Positions 44,961 to 55,150 of a stretch of 64,000 nucleotides of DNA are shown here, one piece after another. The position numbers and the translations under genes were made by a program. Below the pieces are notes generated by a model, which was given only the letters and a program-made list of their open reading frames with translations, was not told where the DNA came from and did not search any database. Each line of letters starts with the position of its first letter. The stretch's first letter is position 1. The stretch is from assembly GCF_015062915.1 (NCBI RefSeq), contig NZ_SUTJ01000001.1, positions 192,045-256,044 on the forward strand, given 5' to 3'. This DNA is from Methanobrevibacter thaueri (GTDB taxonomy: Archaea > Methanobacteriota > Methanobacteria > Methanobacteriales > Methanobacteriaceae).

Positions 44961-45985
44961 TCCATAAACAAATCATCGTTCAGATTAGATGCCTTTACAG
45001 TAACGTGAATGTTTTCACCGTCATCAAGTGAAAACTTGGATATGAAGTATTTGATTACTGAAAACGGACATGTCTGGTAACAAATACTGCAACGTAAACA
45101 TCTATCCTTATCTCTTACGATAGTATCGTTCTTCTCGTCAAATGAAATGCATCCGGTTGGACAATCAGGAATACATAACTGGCATTTCTTACATTTGTCC
45201 TTGTCCCAGTCGATTATCCTGACCTTAAGCCTGTTGACCGCATTGGTAATGATTTCCCGTGCAATTTCCTCATCAGGAATGATTTTTAAAGCCTTGTCCC
45301 ATATCGCTGATAGGGAAACGTCATACTGCAACAGACCATTTTTCTCCAATGACCTCAAATCATCCTCCTTGGAGTTGATGTATTCCTCAAGGTAATCAAC
45401 ACACAAAACAATGAGGTCCTTTTGGTCCTGGAGATTGTCAACAAACACTGCCTTCATTGCACCGTTTACCGGACAGACGTCAAGGCATTCACCACAGGAA
45501 ATACAGGTGAGCTGGTCTACAACCACTTTACCGTCAACTTCGCTTATTGCCTCAACAGGGCATTTCTTCAAACATTTCTTACATTTAATACATAAATAAT
45601 CGTCAACAATGTATTGCCTTTTGGATGGAATGATATTGAATTCCGGCAAGATTAAATGATTCAAACCGCATTCCAATGTTTTCGGGTCGGTCGGACAGAC
45701 TTCCGCACAGAATCCGCAGCGAATACATGCTCCCGGCTTGATTACTGGGTAAGTCAAACCGGCTCCCTCTTCAGAGTCCTCATCACGAACAAGCTTGATT
45801 GCATTTGGTGAAGGGCAAGACACTGTACATGCTCCACAGCCAATACAGTATTCCTTATTGACCTTTGGGAAATCCCTGAAACGTTCAGGCTTTTCGGATA
45901 TTTCCGGGTCGTTTTTTGCATTGGTGAAAGTGTCAACCCATGCCTTTCTTGCAAAATCGTAAATGTACCATATCAGAGATGACAC
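44957..45985 (-). CDS. ehaP: Polyferredoxin subunit EhaP, six [4Fe-4S] motifs
   Basis: 342 residues with six complete motifs (CIGCGACTVSCP, CIRCGFCAEVCP, CIKCKKCLKKCP, CISCGECLDVCP, CKKCQLCIPDCP, CLRCSICYQTCP). This matches the 6[4Fe-4S] polyferredoxin described for Eha. Starts directly after the ehaO stop. Proposed electron conduit from the [NiFe] module to soluble ferredoxin. Confidence 0.93.
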   Translation of the reverse strand: MSSLIWYIYDFARKAWVDTFTNAKNDPEISEKPERFRDFPKVNKEYCIGCGACTVSCPSPNAIKLVRDEDSEEGAGLTYPVIKPGACIRCGFCAEVCPTDPKTLECGLNHLILPEFNIIPSKRQYIVDDYLCIKCKKCLKKCPVEAISEVDGKVVVDQLTCISCGECLDVCPVNGAMKAVFVDNLQDQKDLIVLCVDYLEEYINSKEDDLRSLEKNGLLQYDVSLSAIWDKALKIIPDEEIAREIITNAVNRLKVRIIDWDKDKCKKCQLCIPDCPTGCISFDEKNDTIVRDKDRCLRCSICYQTCPFSVIKYFISKFSLDDGENIHVTVKASNLNDDLFME

Positions 45986-47110
45986 TTATATCACCTCATC
46001 AAAGCGTTTGATGGCTGTTTTTCCAGCCTCGTTTGTTATTGCCACCCTTTCTGCACATGCAACACAAGGGTCACTTGTAGCATAAGTAGCAACAGCATCT
46101 GCAACTGTCGGCACATCACGAATCATGTATTTTGCACAGGCATCCATGTTCGCAATACTTGGGGTTCTGATTGAAATGTTCTTAATCAGATGACCGTTGG
46201 TTTCAATCATATAGGTCACTTCACCACGAGGAGCCTCGTTTTGACGCATTGCATAACCAGATTTCAAATCTACAGGAGTACGTACTTCACCTTTCGGTAT
46301 GTTTTCGATTGCTTGTCTGATTATGCTTATTGATTCAGGTATTTCATCAAATCTTGTTAATGTTCTTGCGTAATTGTCTCCTTCGGTTCTTCTGATGACC
46401 TTGAAGTCAAAGTAATCATCATAAGTGTAATGGCCGTTACGGAAATCTCTTTTAATTCCTGATGCTCTTCCGATAGGTCCGACTGCTCTTCCTTTAATGG
46501 CCTCTTTTTTGGTCATTACGCCTATTCCTTTACATCTTAAGGCTAATGCTGGACCTTCTGCAAAGAGCTGACGGGTTCTTTCAAAGCCCTCTTCAATTTT
46601 ATCAAGGTTTTTAAGAATTTCATTGAAATGGCGCTCATCGGCATCCATCCGGACACCACCAACAACATTCCAACCCATATTAACCCTGTTTCCAGTTAAC
46701 AGTTCAATTGAATCCATTGCATATTCCCTTAACTCCAGAACATGCATGAACAGGGTCTCATGGTCCATTGACTTGAAGAACGTTGAGTTTCCAAGCAAGT
46801 GACTTTGAATCCTGTCCAATTCATTTGTAATTGTTCTTAAGAATTGGGCTCTAACAGGCACGTCAACATCAGAAATCTGTTCAATTGTCTCTGCAAAGGT
46901 TTGTGTGTGCTCATATGAACAGATTCCACATACCCTTTCAGACAGATAGATTCCTTTCTGCCAGGTTTTTCCTTCAATTATCTTTTCAATTCCCCTGTGA
47001 ACATAACCATATTCAATTTCAGCTTTAACAACCCTTTCTCCTTCAGTTTGAAGTCTTAATCTGATAGGTTCCTTTAAAGCAGGGTGAATTGGACCAATAG
47101 GCACTATCAT
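45986..47110 (-). CDS. ehaO: [NiFe] hydrogenase large subunit EhaO
   Basis: 374 residues. Catalytic subunit of the membrane-bound energy-converting hydrogenase. The nickel-iron ligands are present: RVCGIC at the N-terminal end (Cys61 and Cys64) and DPCVAC at the C-terminal end (Cys349 and Cys352). Related to complex I subunit NuoD (motif [13 protein letters not shown]). The C-terminal stretch after DPCVAC is 22 residues. The ATG overlaps the ehaN stop (ATGA). Confidence 0.96.
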   Translation of the reverse strand: MIVPIGPIHPALKEPIRLRLQTEGERVVKAEIEYGYVHRGIEKIIEGKTWQKGIYLSERVCGICSYEHTQTFAETIEQISDVDVPVRAQFLRTITNELDRIQSHLLGNSTFFKSMDHETLFMHVLELREYAMDSIELLTGNRVNMGWNVVGGVRMDADERHFNEILKNLDKIEEGFERTRQLFAEGPALALRCKGIGVMTKKEAIKGRAVGPIGRASGIKRDFRNGHYTYDDYFDFKVIRRTEGDNYARTLTRFDEIPESISIIRQAIENIPKGEVRTPVDLKSGYAMRQNEAPRGEVTYMIETNGHLIKNISIRTPSIANMDACAKYMIRDVPTVADAVATYATSDPCVACAERVAITNEAGKTAIKRFDEVI

Positions 47111-47556
47111 TTTTGTTCCCTCCCACGATCAGCAATAGCTTGAGGACCCACTGCAAGGATAGCTTCCAATATTTCGCTAGGCCTTGGAGGGCATCCTGGA
47201 ATTTCAGCCGCAACCGGAATGAAATTTGAAGCAGGGGCATTTACATGACCACCTTCCTGTGCAAACACATCCCCTGATATTGGGCAGTTTCCAACAGCTA
47301 CAGCTATTTTTGGTTCAGGAGCTTTATCATAAATTCTCTTTAAGTTATCTTTCCATTGTTCGGTGACAGCACCGGTTAACAATAGAACATCAGCTTCACG
47401 AGGATTATTGTGAACATAAATACCGAACTGCTCCAGGTCGTATCTTGGAGATAATAGGGCAACGCATTCAACGTCACATCCATTACATCCGCCACAATTT
47501 ACGATACAGACGTGAATAGAGCTTTTCCTCACAACATCCTTAATAGCATCTAACAT
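47107..47556 (-). CDS. ehaN: Hydrogenase small subunit EhaN (NuoB-like)
   Basis: 149 residues. Carries the proximal [4Fe-4S] cluster: Cys24 and Cys27 in [11 protein letters not shown], a Cys in [10 protein letters not shown] and a Cys in [11 protein letters not shown]. NuoB/20-kDa-type fold. Passes electrons from the [NiFe] site in EhaO. A 34-bp gap separates it from ehaM. Confidence 0.95.
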   Translation of the reverse strand: MLDAIKDVVRKSSIHVCIVNCGGCNGCDVECVALLSPRYDLEQFGIYVHNNPREADVLLLTGAVTEQWKDNLKRIYDKAPEPKIAVAVGNCPISGDVFAQEGGHVNAPASNFIPVAAEIPGCPPRPSEILEAILAVGPQAIADRGREQK

Positions 47557-47590
47557 TGTACTCCCTCTTATTTCAATAAATTTATAAACG

Positions 47591-47983
47591 TTAATATTCT
47601 GATTTTTCCTTTAATATTTCAAATAATTCCAGTTGACCTTCCTTCAATACTTCATCATAATCCCTTCCGGACAGGACCTCGTCAACTAGTTTCTTTTTCA
47701 GTTTATCTCCTTCCTCATCACTCAAGACTTCCAAATAACCGATAAACCAGCATAATCTTAAATCCGCATGGAATTTCTTCTCAAGGCATAACCTGTTGGC
47801 AACATCGAATGTTCCATGGAATGCCTCTAAAGTGTCCATACCAAATAACTTGAAAAATACTTCCTTCAATTCTTCAGGTGTGCATTCAAAATCCTTTGAA
47901 AGTGGATTTATAATGTCTCTTTGCCATGCATAACTTCCAAGTATTCTTTCCTTCATCAATTTCATTTTAGATTCATCATCCAT
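47591..47983 (-). CDS. ehaM: Energy-converting hydrogenase A subunit M
   Basis: 130 residues from the ATG at 47983 (AGGTGAT 4 nt upstream); the upstream GTG at 47992 lies in that ribosome site. Hydrophilic, helical, no membrane segment (motifs [17 protein letters not shown] and [16 protein letters not shown]). Matches the position and soluble character of EhaM (DUF1959, as I recall). Function within the complex is not known. Confidence 0.85.
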   Translation of the reverse strand: MDDESKMKLMKERILGSYAWQRDIINPLSKDFECTPEELKEVFFKLFGMDTLEAFHGTFDVANRLCLEKKFHADLRLCWFIGYLEVLSDEEGDKLKKKLVDEVLSGRDYDEVLKEGQLELFEILKEKSEY

Positions 47984-47992
47984 GCAAATCAC

Positions 47993-48292
47993 CTAAATTA
48001 TCGGCATTACCAAATACACAATCACGGATATTGCCAATCCGATTGCGGTTTCCTTTCTTCCATAACCTGGTCTTTCTCCCATTACAAATCCTGCGAGGAG
48101 AAAACCGATAGCTGATAAAATAACGTTTCCTGCATTGAATGCCAAAAACCATCCGACAATTGCAAGAACCAATGCAACGGTGTTGATTTCAGTTACGGCA
48201 ACATATGCTTCACCATGCTGCTTGTAGCTGTAAAGCAATCCTAGAATGGATCCCACAACAAATGCAAGTATGTAAATCATATAATCTAACAT
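47993..48292 (-). CDS. ehaL: Energy-converting hydrogenase A membrane subunit L
   Basis: 99 residues with three transmembrane helices (about 3-20, 33-72, 82-97) and a loop GERPGYGRKETA. GGAG 5-6 nt upstream of the ATG at 48292. Position in the operon matches EhaL. Structural membrane subunit. Confidence 0.85.
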   Translation of the reverse strand: MLDYMIYILAFVVGSILGLLYSYKQHGEAYVAVTEINTVALVLAIVGWFLAFNAGNVILSAIGFLLAGFVMGERPGYGRKETAIGLAISVIVYLVMPII

Positions 48293-48301
48293 AATAATCT
48301 C

Positions 48302-48556
48302 CTACATAGGTTTATAAAGTAATATAAATGAGCAAATAATTGCTATGAATGTAATTACAAAACATAATTTCTCGATACTTTCAATCTTGTGTGAAAAATT
48401 GCCTCTTGAAAGAAGCGCGAAAGCTGCAAGGACAATTCCGATTACAACTATCGGTGCAAGTGTTGTTGAGTGCAGGAATGTTGCAAGCAGTCCCACAATT
48501 ATCACGCCAATTGCAACCAATGCTGTGAAATAAACGATTACATCTTCACTGTTCAT
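48302..48556 (-). CDS. ehaK: Energy-converting hydrogenase A membrane subunit K
   Basis: 84 residues from the ATG at 48556, which overlaps the ehaJ stop (ATGA) and has AGGAG upstream; the longer in-frame extension into ehaJ is not supported. Three transmembrane helices ([20 protein letters not shown] and two more). Position matches EhaK. Confidence 0.83.
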   Translation of the reverse strand: MNSEDVIVYFTALVAIGVIIVGLLATFLHSTTLAPIVVIGIVLAAFALLSRGNFSHKIESIEKLCFVITFIAIICSFILLYKPM

Positions 48557-49425
48557 GCTACCACTCCTGAAAATATCATTATCACTGTTCCAAAGAAGCA
48601 TATAGCTCCGATTGTAATCTGGGTCATCACTGAATGGTTCGGACTGAGTAACGGTGTTGCAGCGTTAATGAAACCTGTGATGAATGTTATTACAATCATT
48701 CCGATAAGATATCCAACGGCATTCAACGGACCGAAGAATATTGTCAGGAACACCCAAAGCATCACATACCATGCAATTGATTCTGAAAAGTGCATGAATC
48801 CTCTTAACAATCCGTAATGCTCGGTTTCAAAACCTGAAATCAAAGCCTTGTCCTTTGTGATTGCAAACGGAGAGTAAGGGGATTTTGTAATGATGAGCAT
48901 GAAGAACATCAGTGCCGCAAGCGGAATTGTGTATATCAACGGGCCATGAACTGACTGGTATGTTATGATTTCTCCAATGTTCATGGTGCCGGTCACCAGA
49001 TAGACGAATATTATTGCCGCAAACAATGGCAATTCGGTGGCCGCAGACAATACTGCCCTTACGCAGCTCAGCTTACCGTAAGGTGAACCTGAGCTTGATC
49101 CAGAGTTGTGCTCAACAATCTTGTAGACAGCATAAACACCGAACAATATCAGTAGGGAATCATGAGCCACAGGACCTGCAATTACCCCCACAATCCAAAT
49201 CAATGCCAATATGAATGTGATTCCAATATAAAACGGTTTGGATACAGTTTTTGGAAATCCTGTTTCCTTAAAGAAGAATTTCAATGAATGCAACAGATGC
49301 TGAATGATAGGTGGTCCAGGACGTCTCTGTACACGGGCCATGACCTTCCTGTGCAAACCTAAAAGAAGGCTTCCTGCCAAAAATGCTATAACAACTTGAA
49401 TTAAAATTTCTGCCATTAAATTCAT
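48553..49425 (-). CDS. ehaJ: NuoH-like membrane subunit EhaJ
   Basis: 290 residues with about eight transmembrane helices. Homologue of complex I subunit 1/Hyf[21 protein letters not shown] (about 34-53) is the conserved quinone-site-like segment and [12 protein letters not shown] follows later. Couples electron transfer in the peripheral arm to ion movement. GGGTGGT upstream of the ATG. Confidence 0.95.
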   Translation of the reverse strand: MNLMAEILIQVVIAFLAGSLLLGLHRKVMARVQRRPGPPIIQHLLHSLKFFFKETGFPKTVSKPFYIGITFILALIWIVGVIAGPVAHDSLLILFGVYAVYKIVEHNSGSSSGSPYGKLSCVRAVLSAATELPLFAAIIFVYLVTGTMNIGEIITYQSVHGPLIYTIPLAALMFFMLIITKSPYSPFAITKDKALISGFETEHYGLLRGFMHFSESIAWYVMLWVFLTIFFGPLNAVGYLIGMIVITFITGFINAATPLLSPNHSVMTQITIGAICFFGTVIMIFSGVVA

Positions 49426-49434
49426 AATACCACC

Positions 49435-49650
49435 CTAATATCCAGTAAATGGCTCCTTTAACCTTCCTTCTTCGTCTTCAGGTTTCGGTTTGGCCATAGT
49501 CAATAAACCTAAAGATAAAACCCATGCCGGAATTGCGAACATTGCAACTGTGTAGACAATCCATGCATCGAAGTTTATTACCAAACATGCTAAAATGGCT
49601 ATTGTTGATAAAACCAATACTATAATACTTATAATCTTTTGACTAACCAT
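49435..49650 (-). CDS. ehaI: Energy-converting hydrogenase A membrane subunit I
   Basis: 71 residues from ATG 49650 (a GTG at 49659 is the alternative). Two transmembrane helices and a hydrophilic C-terminus (KPEDEEGRLKEPFTGY). Lies between ehaH and ehaJ as expected for EhaI. Confidence 0.82.
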   Translation of the reverse strand: MVSQKIISIIVLVLSTIAILACLVINFDAWIVYTVAMFAIPAWVLSLGLLTMAKPKPEDEEGRLKEPFTGY

Positions 49651-49659
49651 ACAAACCAC

Positions 49660-50334
49660 TTACCACAGTACCAATAATAAAATTTCAACAGCTCTTACAA
49701 TAATAAACAGTGAGCTTAAGTGAATAATGACGATGAATGGAGAACCAGGGGTTCTGAACATTTCCGCCTTGCTTGCAAAGAACGGTGCCACTCCACTTTC
49801 ACCCAATATACCGATAAGCATCAATATTGCACCGAACACTACCATCGGACTTGCAGGCATTTGGGACAATACCGCAAGGGACAGTGTACCGGTTGCCGCA
49901 AGGATGATTGCAGCTCCACCAAACAACGGAAGACTGCACATCATGGCGATAAGACCATAATTGAACGCTGAGTTTAAAACGCTAGTCTGTTTAACGGCAG
50001 ATACAATACCAATATTTAATATTCCCACCAAAGCCATGAACAATGTGAAATTGAATAAATCTCCAGTAATCATTGCTCCAGCGGAAGCTATTCCACAGAT
50101 TACAGATAAAAATCTTCTCTGTTTAAATTCTTTTTCATCAACTTTAACTTCGGCAACACCTAATGTATTGAATTTTGATGCTTCAACTTGAGTTTCAGGT
50201 TTACTGATAGCAATCAACGCTGTGAAACCTAATAAAACTGCAAAAAGGAACAGGTTGAACGGAGTTAAGTATAATACGATGTCTCCAAGCGGAATTGTTC
50301 CAAGTAAATTTCCTCCAAGTGTAACGAAATCCAT
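49660..50334 (-). CDS. ehaH: Membrane subunit EhaH, related to NuoL/M/N-type antiporter subunits
   Basis: 224 residues with about six transmembrane helices. The segment [20 protein letters not shown] and the later [19 protein letters not shown] resemble cores of antiporter-like complex I subunits, but it is much shorter than NuoN. Presumed part of the ion-translocating channel of Eha. Five bp downstream of ehaG. Confidence 0.88.
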   Translation of the reverse strand: MDFVTLGGNLLGTIPLGDIVLYLTPFNLFLFAVLLGFTALIAISKPETQVEASKFNTLGVAEVKVDEKEFKQRRFLSVICGIASAGAMITGDLFNFTLFMALVGILNIGIVSAVKQTSVLNSAFNYGLIAMMCSLPLFGGAAIILAATGTLSLAVLSQMPASPMVVFGAILMLIGILGESGVAPFFASKAEMFRTPGSPFIVIIHLSSLFIIVRAVEILLLVLW

Positions 50335-50339
50335 ATTAT

Positions 50340-51023
50340 CTACTCCTTATCAATGTCCTCTCTCATAAGCAGGCCGATAAGACCTACTTTGGAAGCTACT
50401 TTTAGTAATAATCCACATGCTGCCAAGAATAAACTTAATAACCAGTATTGAGGTGCCACAAAGAATAATAGGAAACCGATTATCCATATGCACCATGCAA
50501 TTCCGGAAACTCCTGCAATGCCGTCAAGCATCAATACAGGTAGTCCTCTTGCCTTTTTAGAAATTGCATACAAAACGATTCCTCCACCAGCTACTGCTCC
50601 TCCAGTAAAACCAGTGAGGAATATACCGTAAGCTATCAATACCAATGCTATGAAATTAGGTGCGGTAGTCATTATCTCCATGTCAAGTGAGAATGCCTGA
50701 GGGAACATTGAGCTTGATTTGGTTAAGTTAGCTCTTGGATCCTGTTCAATCTTGCGCATTTCACGAGTAATCAGTATTTCTGAAATGGCCAAGGTTTCGG
50801 CCAGCTCGACTACCAGACCTGGTAAGATTAACGCTTCTGCAAGGTCTGTACCAACTGCAGAAACGACGAATATCATTGCAAGACCAACAATGTCAGTCAA
50901 TATGAGGATATGTATCTCTTCCCTTTTCATTGCAATTGCCATGGTTCCAATGAAACCGATAATCAATCCCGCATAGATTGCAGGAAGATACATGCTGATG
51001 AACTCTTGAGGAACGTAAAGCAT
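50340..51023 (-). CDS. ehaG: Energy-converting hydrogenase A membrane subunit G
   Basis: 227 residues with about six transmembrane helices; motif [23 protein letters not shown] (about 61-83) in the middle of the membrane part. Overlaps ehaF by one base (TAATG). Matches EhaG by length and place (a DUF2105-type protein, as I recall). Confidence 0.87.
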   Translation of the reverse strand: MLYVPQEFISMYLPAIYAGLIIGFIGTMAIAMKREEIHILILTDIVGLAMIFVVSAVGTDLAEALILPGLVVELAETLAISEILITREMRKIEQDPRANLTKSSSMFPQAFSLDMEIMTTAPNFIALVLIAYGIFLTGFTGGAVAGGGIVLYAISKKARGLPVLMLDGIAGVSGIAWCIWIIGFLLFFVAPQYWLLSLFLAACGLLLKVASKVGLIGLLMREDIDKE

Positions 51024-51616
51024 CAGTTATCCCTCCTCAATTGTTTTGATCTTGCCTTTGCGTCATTTGCCTTGACTTCATTAGCCACATGAGTTGAATC
51101 TGTTATGGCTTTTTTGAAGTCCTTTTTAATTTCTTCCTCATCATTTTTTCTATTCATTGTATAATTAATGGATAACCATGATGCGATGATGAATGACATC
51201 ATCAGAATGCTAGATTCAAGTATTGTATCGAATCCTCTTGTATAATAGAGTATCTCATCAATCAAACCACCAGGGGATGAGTAGATTGATGTACCGAAGT
51301 ACGGTGATATTGATGATATCCATTGGGCCAGAGGTGACATATAACCTGTAATCATTCCTAGGCTTGCCGCATTATCAGGGTATTGCGGGTCAATCTCACC
51401 AGGTGAAACCAGAACCTCACCGCCCCTGTCGTAAGGTGCGATTGCAAGTCCCTCATCGATTTGCTCCTGTGGAGCAGGTCTAGGATACAATTGGTCAGGA
51501 TTCAATGCCATCGGCACAATCAAACCAACAATCAATATGATTCCAAGGCTGAATGCGAACAGGCGTGGAATGTTTTTAGGGTCAGCCAGTTTGTTCCATA
51601 AAACTCCAATCCTCAT
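51023..51616 (-). CDS. ehaF: Energy-converting hydrogenase A subunit F
   Basis: 197 residues. One N-terminal transmembrane helix, a soluble loop of about 60-70 residues (rich in Pro and Gly), a second membrane segment ([19 protein letters not shown]) and a charged C-terminal tail. Starts with ATG overlapping the ehaE stop (ATGA). Matches EhaF by place and size. Confidence 0.86.
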   Translation of the reverse strand: MRIGVLWNKLADPKNIPRLFAFSLGIILIVGLIVPMALNPDQLYPRPAPQEQIDEGLAIAPYDRGGEVLVSPGEIDPQYPDNAASLGMITGYMSPLAQWISSISPYFGTSIYSSPGGLIDEILYYTRGFDTILESSILMMSFIIASWLSINYTMNRKNDEEEIKKDFKKAITDSTHVANEVKANDAKARSKQLRRDN

Positions 51617-51873
51617 ACGTCAGCCCCCATTTCTTCTAAACGAATAATAGCTCTAAATAAGATTAAACTGATAATAACGGTTGTTGCAAGCAAAGTCAAC
51701 AATGCTAAAACATGATTGTAGCATAACAATACCAGACAAACACCGATTGATGCAACTTCCGTATTGAAGGTCCTTACGATTGGGTCATTGACTCCAGGAC
51801 CCCAAGCTGTAGCGATGCTTCCGACAATCGCCAGGATAATACCGAAATAGAAAAACAATGTAACGTCGATCAT
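51613..51873 (-). CDS. ehaE: Energy-converting hydrogenase A membrane subunit E
   Basis: 86 residues with three transmembrane helices (motif [20 protein letters not shown] between the first and second). Resembles MrpG/F-like small membrane subunits. Overlaps ehaD and ehaF by 4 bp each. Confidence 0.87.
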   Translation of the reverse strand: MIDVTLFFYFGIILAIVGSIATAWGPGVNDPIVRTFNTEVASIGVCLVLLCYNHVLALLTLLATTVIISLILFRAIIRLEEMGADV

Positions 51874-52136
51874 TCCACATCACCACTTGCGATTTTCCTT
51901 GTTCTGATTTCCTTAATCTTAACAATGGATAAAATAAATACTAATGTTGATAATGGGCCGGCTAGAGCTGCAAACAGTGCAACATCCAAATATTTAAATA
52001 ATACAACAGTTAAAACAAATCCTGCATCAAGTATGGAAAACATTATGACCTTATCCAACGGCCTTTTTAAAAATATTATACCGAATGCACCGATAACCAT
52101 CAATGCTATTGCAATAATTGATACGAAAAACTCCAT
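51870..52136 (-). CDS. ehaD: Energy-converting hydrogenase A membrane subunit D
   Basis: 88 residues with three transmembrane helices; [19 protein letters not shown] connects the first two. GGAGTGAT 3-4 nt upstream of the ATG. Five bp downstream of ehaC. Confidence 0.86.
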   Translation of the reverse strand: MEFFVSIIAIALMVIGAFGIIFLKRPLDKVIMFSILDAGFVLTVVLFKYLDVALFAALAGPLSTLVFILSIVKIKEIRTRKIASGDVE

Positions 52137-52141
52137 TCAAA

Positions 52142-52390
52142 TCACTCCAGCAGTATTTCCTCATCAAGTCTTTTCAATGTATAGGCAATAGCGTTTGCAC
52201 TTATTGTTGAGCAAATGAAGAATGCTGCTGCAACTATAAGAGCAAATGGAGTATTGATTACCAATGCAATGATTGCAGAAACTCCAAACCCAATAACATT
52301 CAAATATAATAATTTTTCAGCTCTATTTTGAGTTATCAAAGCTCTTAATGCTACGAATATGACTATAACTCCAATAATTTCAACATACAT
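52142..52390 (-). CDS. ehaC: Energy-converting hydrogenase A membrane subunit C
   Basis: 82 residues from the ATG at 52390 (AGTGAT 4 nt upstream); the frame extends upstream into ehaB but without a ribosome site. Three transmembrane helices (YVEIIGVIVIFVALRALI and two more). MrpF/MnhC-like small subunit by topology. Confidence 0.84.
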   Translation of the reverse strand: MYVEIIGVIVIFVALRALITQNRAEKLLYLNVIGFGVSAIIALVINTPFALIVAAAFFICSTISANAIAYTLKRLDEEILLE

Positions 52391-52394
52391 ATAA

Positions 52395-52892
52395 TCACTC
52401 TCTAGCATGCCTATTGAACTTTTCGGCAATTTTACCTAAAACTATTGAAGCTTTGGTCTGGTCAATGCCCATAATGGTCAATATAGCTATAACCATACCC
52501 ACAATGAACATTTCCGGTGTCAAACCGATGAATGATGCTATGAATATGATTGCTGTTGCAGTCAAACTTCCAACAGTTCCGGCATACCCAGGATCAGCGC
52601 ATAACCTGTTTCCTATAAATACAAGGAATGCTGCGATGATTCCACCTGGAATTCCTAAAAGCAAGTATCCAATAGAAGCTAATAAAGTACCAGCAGATGC
52701 GTCAGGAGAACATAAGACGTTTCCCTGGAAGTATCCACCAGCAATATCTCCCCCTCTTTTCTCAATATCTTTACCAATAATGCTGGCTCCTCTTACGCCA
52801 GGCTGCTCGGGAAGTCCGAAATATGTATCCACAATTACAAAATTCAACCAACAAAGAATTGCGGCAATTATTATTCCAATTACCTCATTCAT
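52395..52892 (-). CDS. ehaB: Energy-converting hydrogenase A membrane subunit B
   Basis: 165 residues from the ATG at 52892 (MNEVIGIII), preceded by GAGAGG; the ATG at 52916 lacks a site. About four transmembrane helices; a soluble loop with [19 protein letters not shown]. Overlaps ehaA by 8 bp. Position matches EhaB. Confidence 0.86.
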   Translation of the reverse strand: MNEVIGIIIAAILCWLNFVIVDTYFGLPEQPGVRGASIIGKDIEKRGGDIAGGYFQGNVLCSPDASAGTLLASIGYLLLGIPGGIIAAFLVFIGNRLCADPGYAGTVGSLTATAIIFIASFIGLTPEMFIVGMVIAILTIMGIDQTKASIVLGKIAEKFNRHARE

Positions 52893-53274
52893 CAATATCC
52901 TCTCCCGCAGTTTCATCCAGAGGCTTTGGAAATACGAAATCGAACAGGTATTTCACAAACAATGCAGATAAAACACCAATGACAATAGCTAAAACCAAAC
53001 CGTTATACATGAAAGTATAATTTAAAACAAAAAATAATGATAAAACACCAATAGCTATTATTGGAGTCGGATATAGTGCACTAACATCAAAAGAATACCT
53101 ATATGGTTTGCTTGGTAATAATGGGATTCTTAAAACTAATGCAACTGCTATTGCGCAGATGATAGTTACAATATAAGCTAATACCAGGTCAAATGAACTG
53201 ATTGTTATATTGCTAAGCCCTAGAAAATTACCATAGGAAGCAAAGAATATGGTACTATCCATCAAATCAAACAT
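52885..53274 (-). CDS. ehaA: Energy-converting hydrogenase A membrane subunit A, first gene of the eha operon
   Basis: 129 residues with about three or four transmembrane helices; motif [20 protein letters not shown] between the first and second. ATG at 53274 with AGAGGAG 7-8 nt upstream. First gene of an uninterrupted minus-strand run reaching 39179. All gaps up to ehaR are short or overlapping, so one long transcript is likely. Confidence 0.86.
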   Translation of the reverse strand: MFDLMDSTIFFASYGNFLGLSNITISSFDLVLAYIVTIICAIAVALVLRIPLLPSKPYRYSFDVSALYPTPIIAIGVLSLFFVLNYTFMYNGLVLAIVIGVLSALFVKYLFDFVFPKPLDETAGEDIDE

Positions 53275-53305
53275 ATTATTAGACTCCTCTTAATAATATA
53301 ATTAT

Positions 53306-53326
53306 TTATATAAAAATATATAAATA
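53306..53326 (-). promoter_or_regulatory. Promoter of the eha operon
   Basis: On the minus strand ATTTATATA (53317-53325) sits in a long A/T stretch 43-50 bp upstream of the ehaA start; the predicted transcription start is near 53293. The divergent galE-like gene starts at 53389, so both promoters share this 114-bp gap. Confidence 0.5.
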
Positions 53327-53388
53327 TTGTTACTTAAAAATAATATATAATTGTTCAATAATAACTTAACATTGACATAAGTGGTTTA

Positions 53389-54321
53389 ATGAAAAATAAA
53401 AAGATTTTAATAACTGGAGGACTTGGTTTTATCGGATCTCACATCGTTAATGAGTTAATTAACGATAATAAGATTATTATTGTTGATAATTTGTCCACTG
53501 GAAATATTAAAAATTTAAATGATTCTACTCACCCAAATTTAAAAATAGTGATAGAAGACATTTGCAAAGTTAATTTTGACAAGTTAACCGTGGATATTGA
53601 TTATATTTTCCACCTTGCAGCCATGGCAAATGTTCCGTTAAGTATTGGAAACCCTGTCAGATGCAATGAGGTGAACCTTGATGCGACTGTAAGGCTTCTC
53701 AGCTCAGCGGTGAAAAACAATGTTAAGAAGGTAATTTTCTCATCATCATGCTCAGTTTACGGAAACAATGAAAACATTCCATTGAAGGAAACAGAAGCAC
53801 TGATGCCTGCTTCCCCGTATGCAGCATCCAAGGCAGGATGTGAACAATACTTAGATGCATTTCATGAAGATTATGGGTTAAGCTATGTAGCATTGAGATA
53901 TTTCAATGTGTTTGGAATCAAACAGGACAAGAACTCCGAGTATGGTGCGGTGATTCCCAATTTCATCTCAGCAATTCTTGATGGTGAAAAGCCAATAATT
54001 TACGGTGACGGTGAACAGACAAGGGACTTTGTTTATGTTGATGACGTTGTTCGTGCAAACATTGCCGCATGCAAATCCGATTACAATGGCCCGTTAAATG
54101 TTGCCTCCGGCAAGAAATTGACAATCAACCAGCTATATGAAATCATCAAAACCACACTTGGAAGTGACATGGAACCTGATTATCAGCCGGAACGTCCGGG
54201 AGACATAAAACACTCACAGGCAGACATCAGCAATCTTGAAAAGATTAATTTAAAAATCAATTCAGATGACTTTGAAAAACAGATAATTGAAACTGTTGAA
54301 TGGTTCAGGATAATACTTTAG
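53389..54321 (+). CDS. NAD-dependent sugar-nucleotide epimerase, UDP-glucose 4-epimerase-like
   Basis: 310 residues. Short-chain dehydrogenase fold: GGLGFIGSH nucleotide-binding motif (about 10-18), FSSSCSVYG with the catalytic Ser, and Tyr144-x-x-x-Lys148 (YAASK). RDFVYVDDVVRA and the tail RPGDIKHSQADISN are typical of GalE/WbpP-like enzymes. Would interconvert UDP-hexoses for surface glycans or pseudomurein precursors; exact substrate not fixed. Its stop overlaps the ribosome site of the CPBP gene, suggesting co-transcription. Confidence 0.92.
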   Translation: MKNKKILITGGLGFIGSHIVNELINDNKIIIVDNLSTGNIKNLNDSTHPNLKIVIEDICKVNFDKLTVDIDYIFHLAAMANVPLSIGNPVRCNEVNLDATVRLLSSAVKNNVKKVIFSSSCSVYGNNENIPLKETEALMPASPYAASKAGCEQYLDAFHEDYGLSYVALRYFNVFGIKQDKNSEYGAVIPNFISAILDGEKPIIYGDGEQTRDFVYVDDVVRANIAACKSDYNGPLNVASGKKLTINQLYEIIKTTLGSDMEPDYQPERPGDIKHSQADISNLEKINLKINSDDFEKQIIETVEWFRIIL

Positions 54322-54329
54322 GTGATAAT

Positions 54330-55136
54330 ATGGATAAGAGCGTTACTGATTTCAATGTTCGCTTAAGGACAATAAGAATCAGGGATTTAATCATTGGAGT
54401 CATAATCTCCATCATACTAACCGGCGTTTTGATAATTCCATTCCCATTTTTAGATGAAGATGACATGTTCATGATTCTATTTTTATTAATTGCAGTTCTG
54501 CTTTACGCATGGGCATTGAGAGGCACAAAAGGACTTGGAAGCAATTTTGAAGGATTATTTAAAGATGACGTTAAAAAGGAGATACTTTATATATTCATAA
54601 TCAATTTCCTGTTTGCATGCCTTTTTATGTTTCTGATTTCCGCGCTGGATATCATCATAGGATTTGGAGATCCCAACTGGATTTCAATGTGGGACATCGA
54701 TACAGTGGACATTGATTCAGGGGCACTAATCCTTGACTCAGTTGCAGCAATAATCTTCGCACCTATTGTTGAGGAATTGACATTCAGAGGCGTGTTGTTC
54801 AACAGGCTTAAAATAAGAACCGGAATCGTGCCTGCAATGATTATATCATCATTCCTGTTTGCAATCGGACATGATTTCGGAGGCATCACAAGCGCGTTTC
54901 TTTTCGGAATCTGCATGTGTATCCTATACCTGAAAACAGATAATATCCTGATTCCAATGGCAGTTCATTTCCTAAACAATGTCTTTGCAACAGTCGTTGA
55001 GACAAGTGGAATAGACATTGCAATGGCACAACTTCCTTGGATTGTCCCTTCATTAGTCATTACACTAATCGGAACATACCTGTTGGCAAAATATATTATC
55101 AAGGAAACAGGAAATCTTAAAAAGCAGTATAGTTAA
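54330..55136 (+). CDS. CPBP-family intramembrane metalloprotease (Abi/Rce1-like)
   Basis: 268 residues with about seven to eight transmembrane helices. I chose the ATG at 54330 because AGGTGAT lies 3-4 nt upstream; an in-frame ATG at 54300 lies inside the previous gene. Conserved catalytic motifs are VEELTFRG (Glu148, Glu149, Arg153), FAIGHD (His181) and HFLNN (His213, Asn217). Relatives include CAAX proteases and bacteriocin-immunity proteins. The substrate in archaea is unknown. Confidence 0.92.
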   Translation: MDKSVTDFNVRLRTIRIRDLIIGVIISIILTGVLIIPFPFLDEDDMFMILFLLIAVLLYAWALRGTKGLGSNFEGLFKDDVKKEILYIFIINFLFACLFMFLISALDIIIGFGDPNWISMWDIDTVDIDSGALILDSVAAIIFAPIVEELTFRGVLFNRLKIRTGIVPAMIISSFLFAIGHDFGGITSAFLFGICMCILYLKTDNILIPMAVHFLNNVFATVVETSGIDIAMAQLPWIVPSLVITLIGTYLLAKYIIKETGNLKKQYS

Positions 55137-55150
55137 AAAAAAGTTAAAAG

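Noticed and set aside
39832-53274. Ehb-type energy-converting hydrogenase
   Set aside because: Polyferredoxins with six and ten clusters, a HAD-like R subunit and an ftr paralogue fit Eha; Ehb has a different subunit set and order.
54300-54329. Upstream ATG of the CPBP gene
   Set aside because: It lies inside the epimerase coding sequence without a ribosome site; the ATG at 54330 has AGGTGAT at the right distance.
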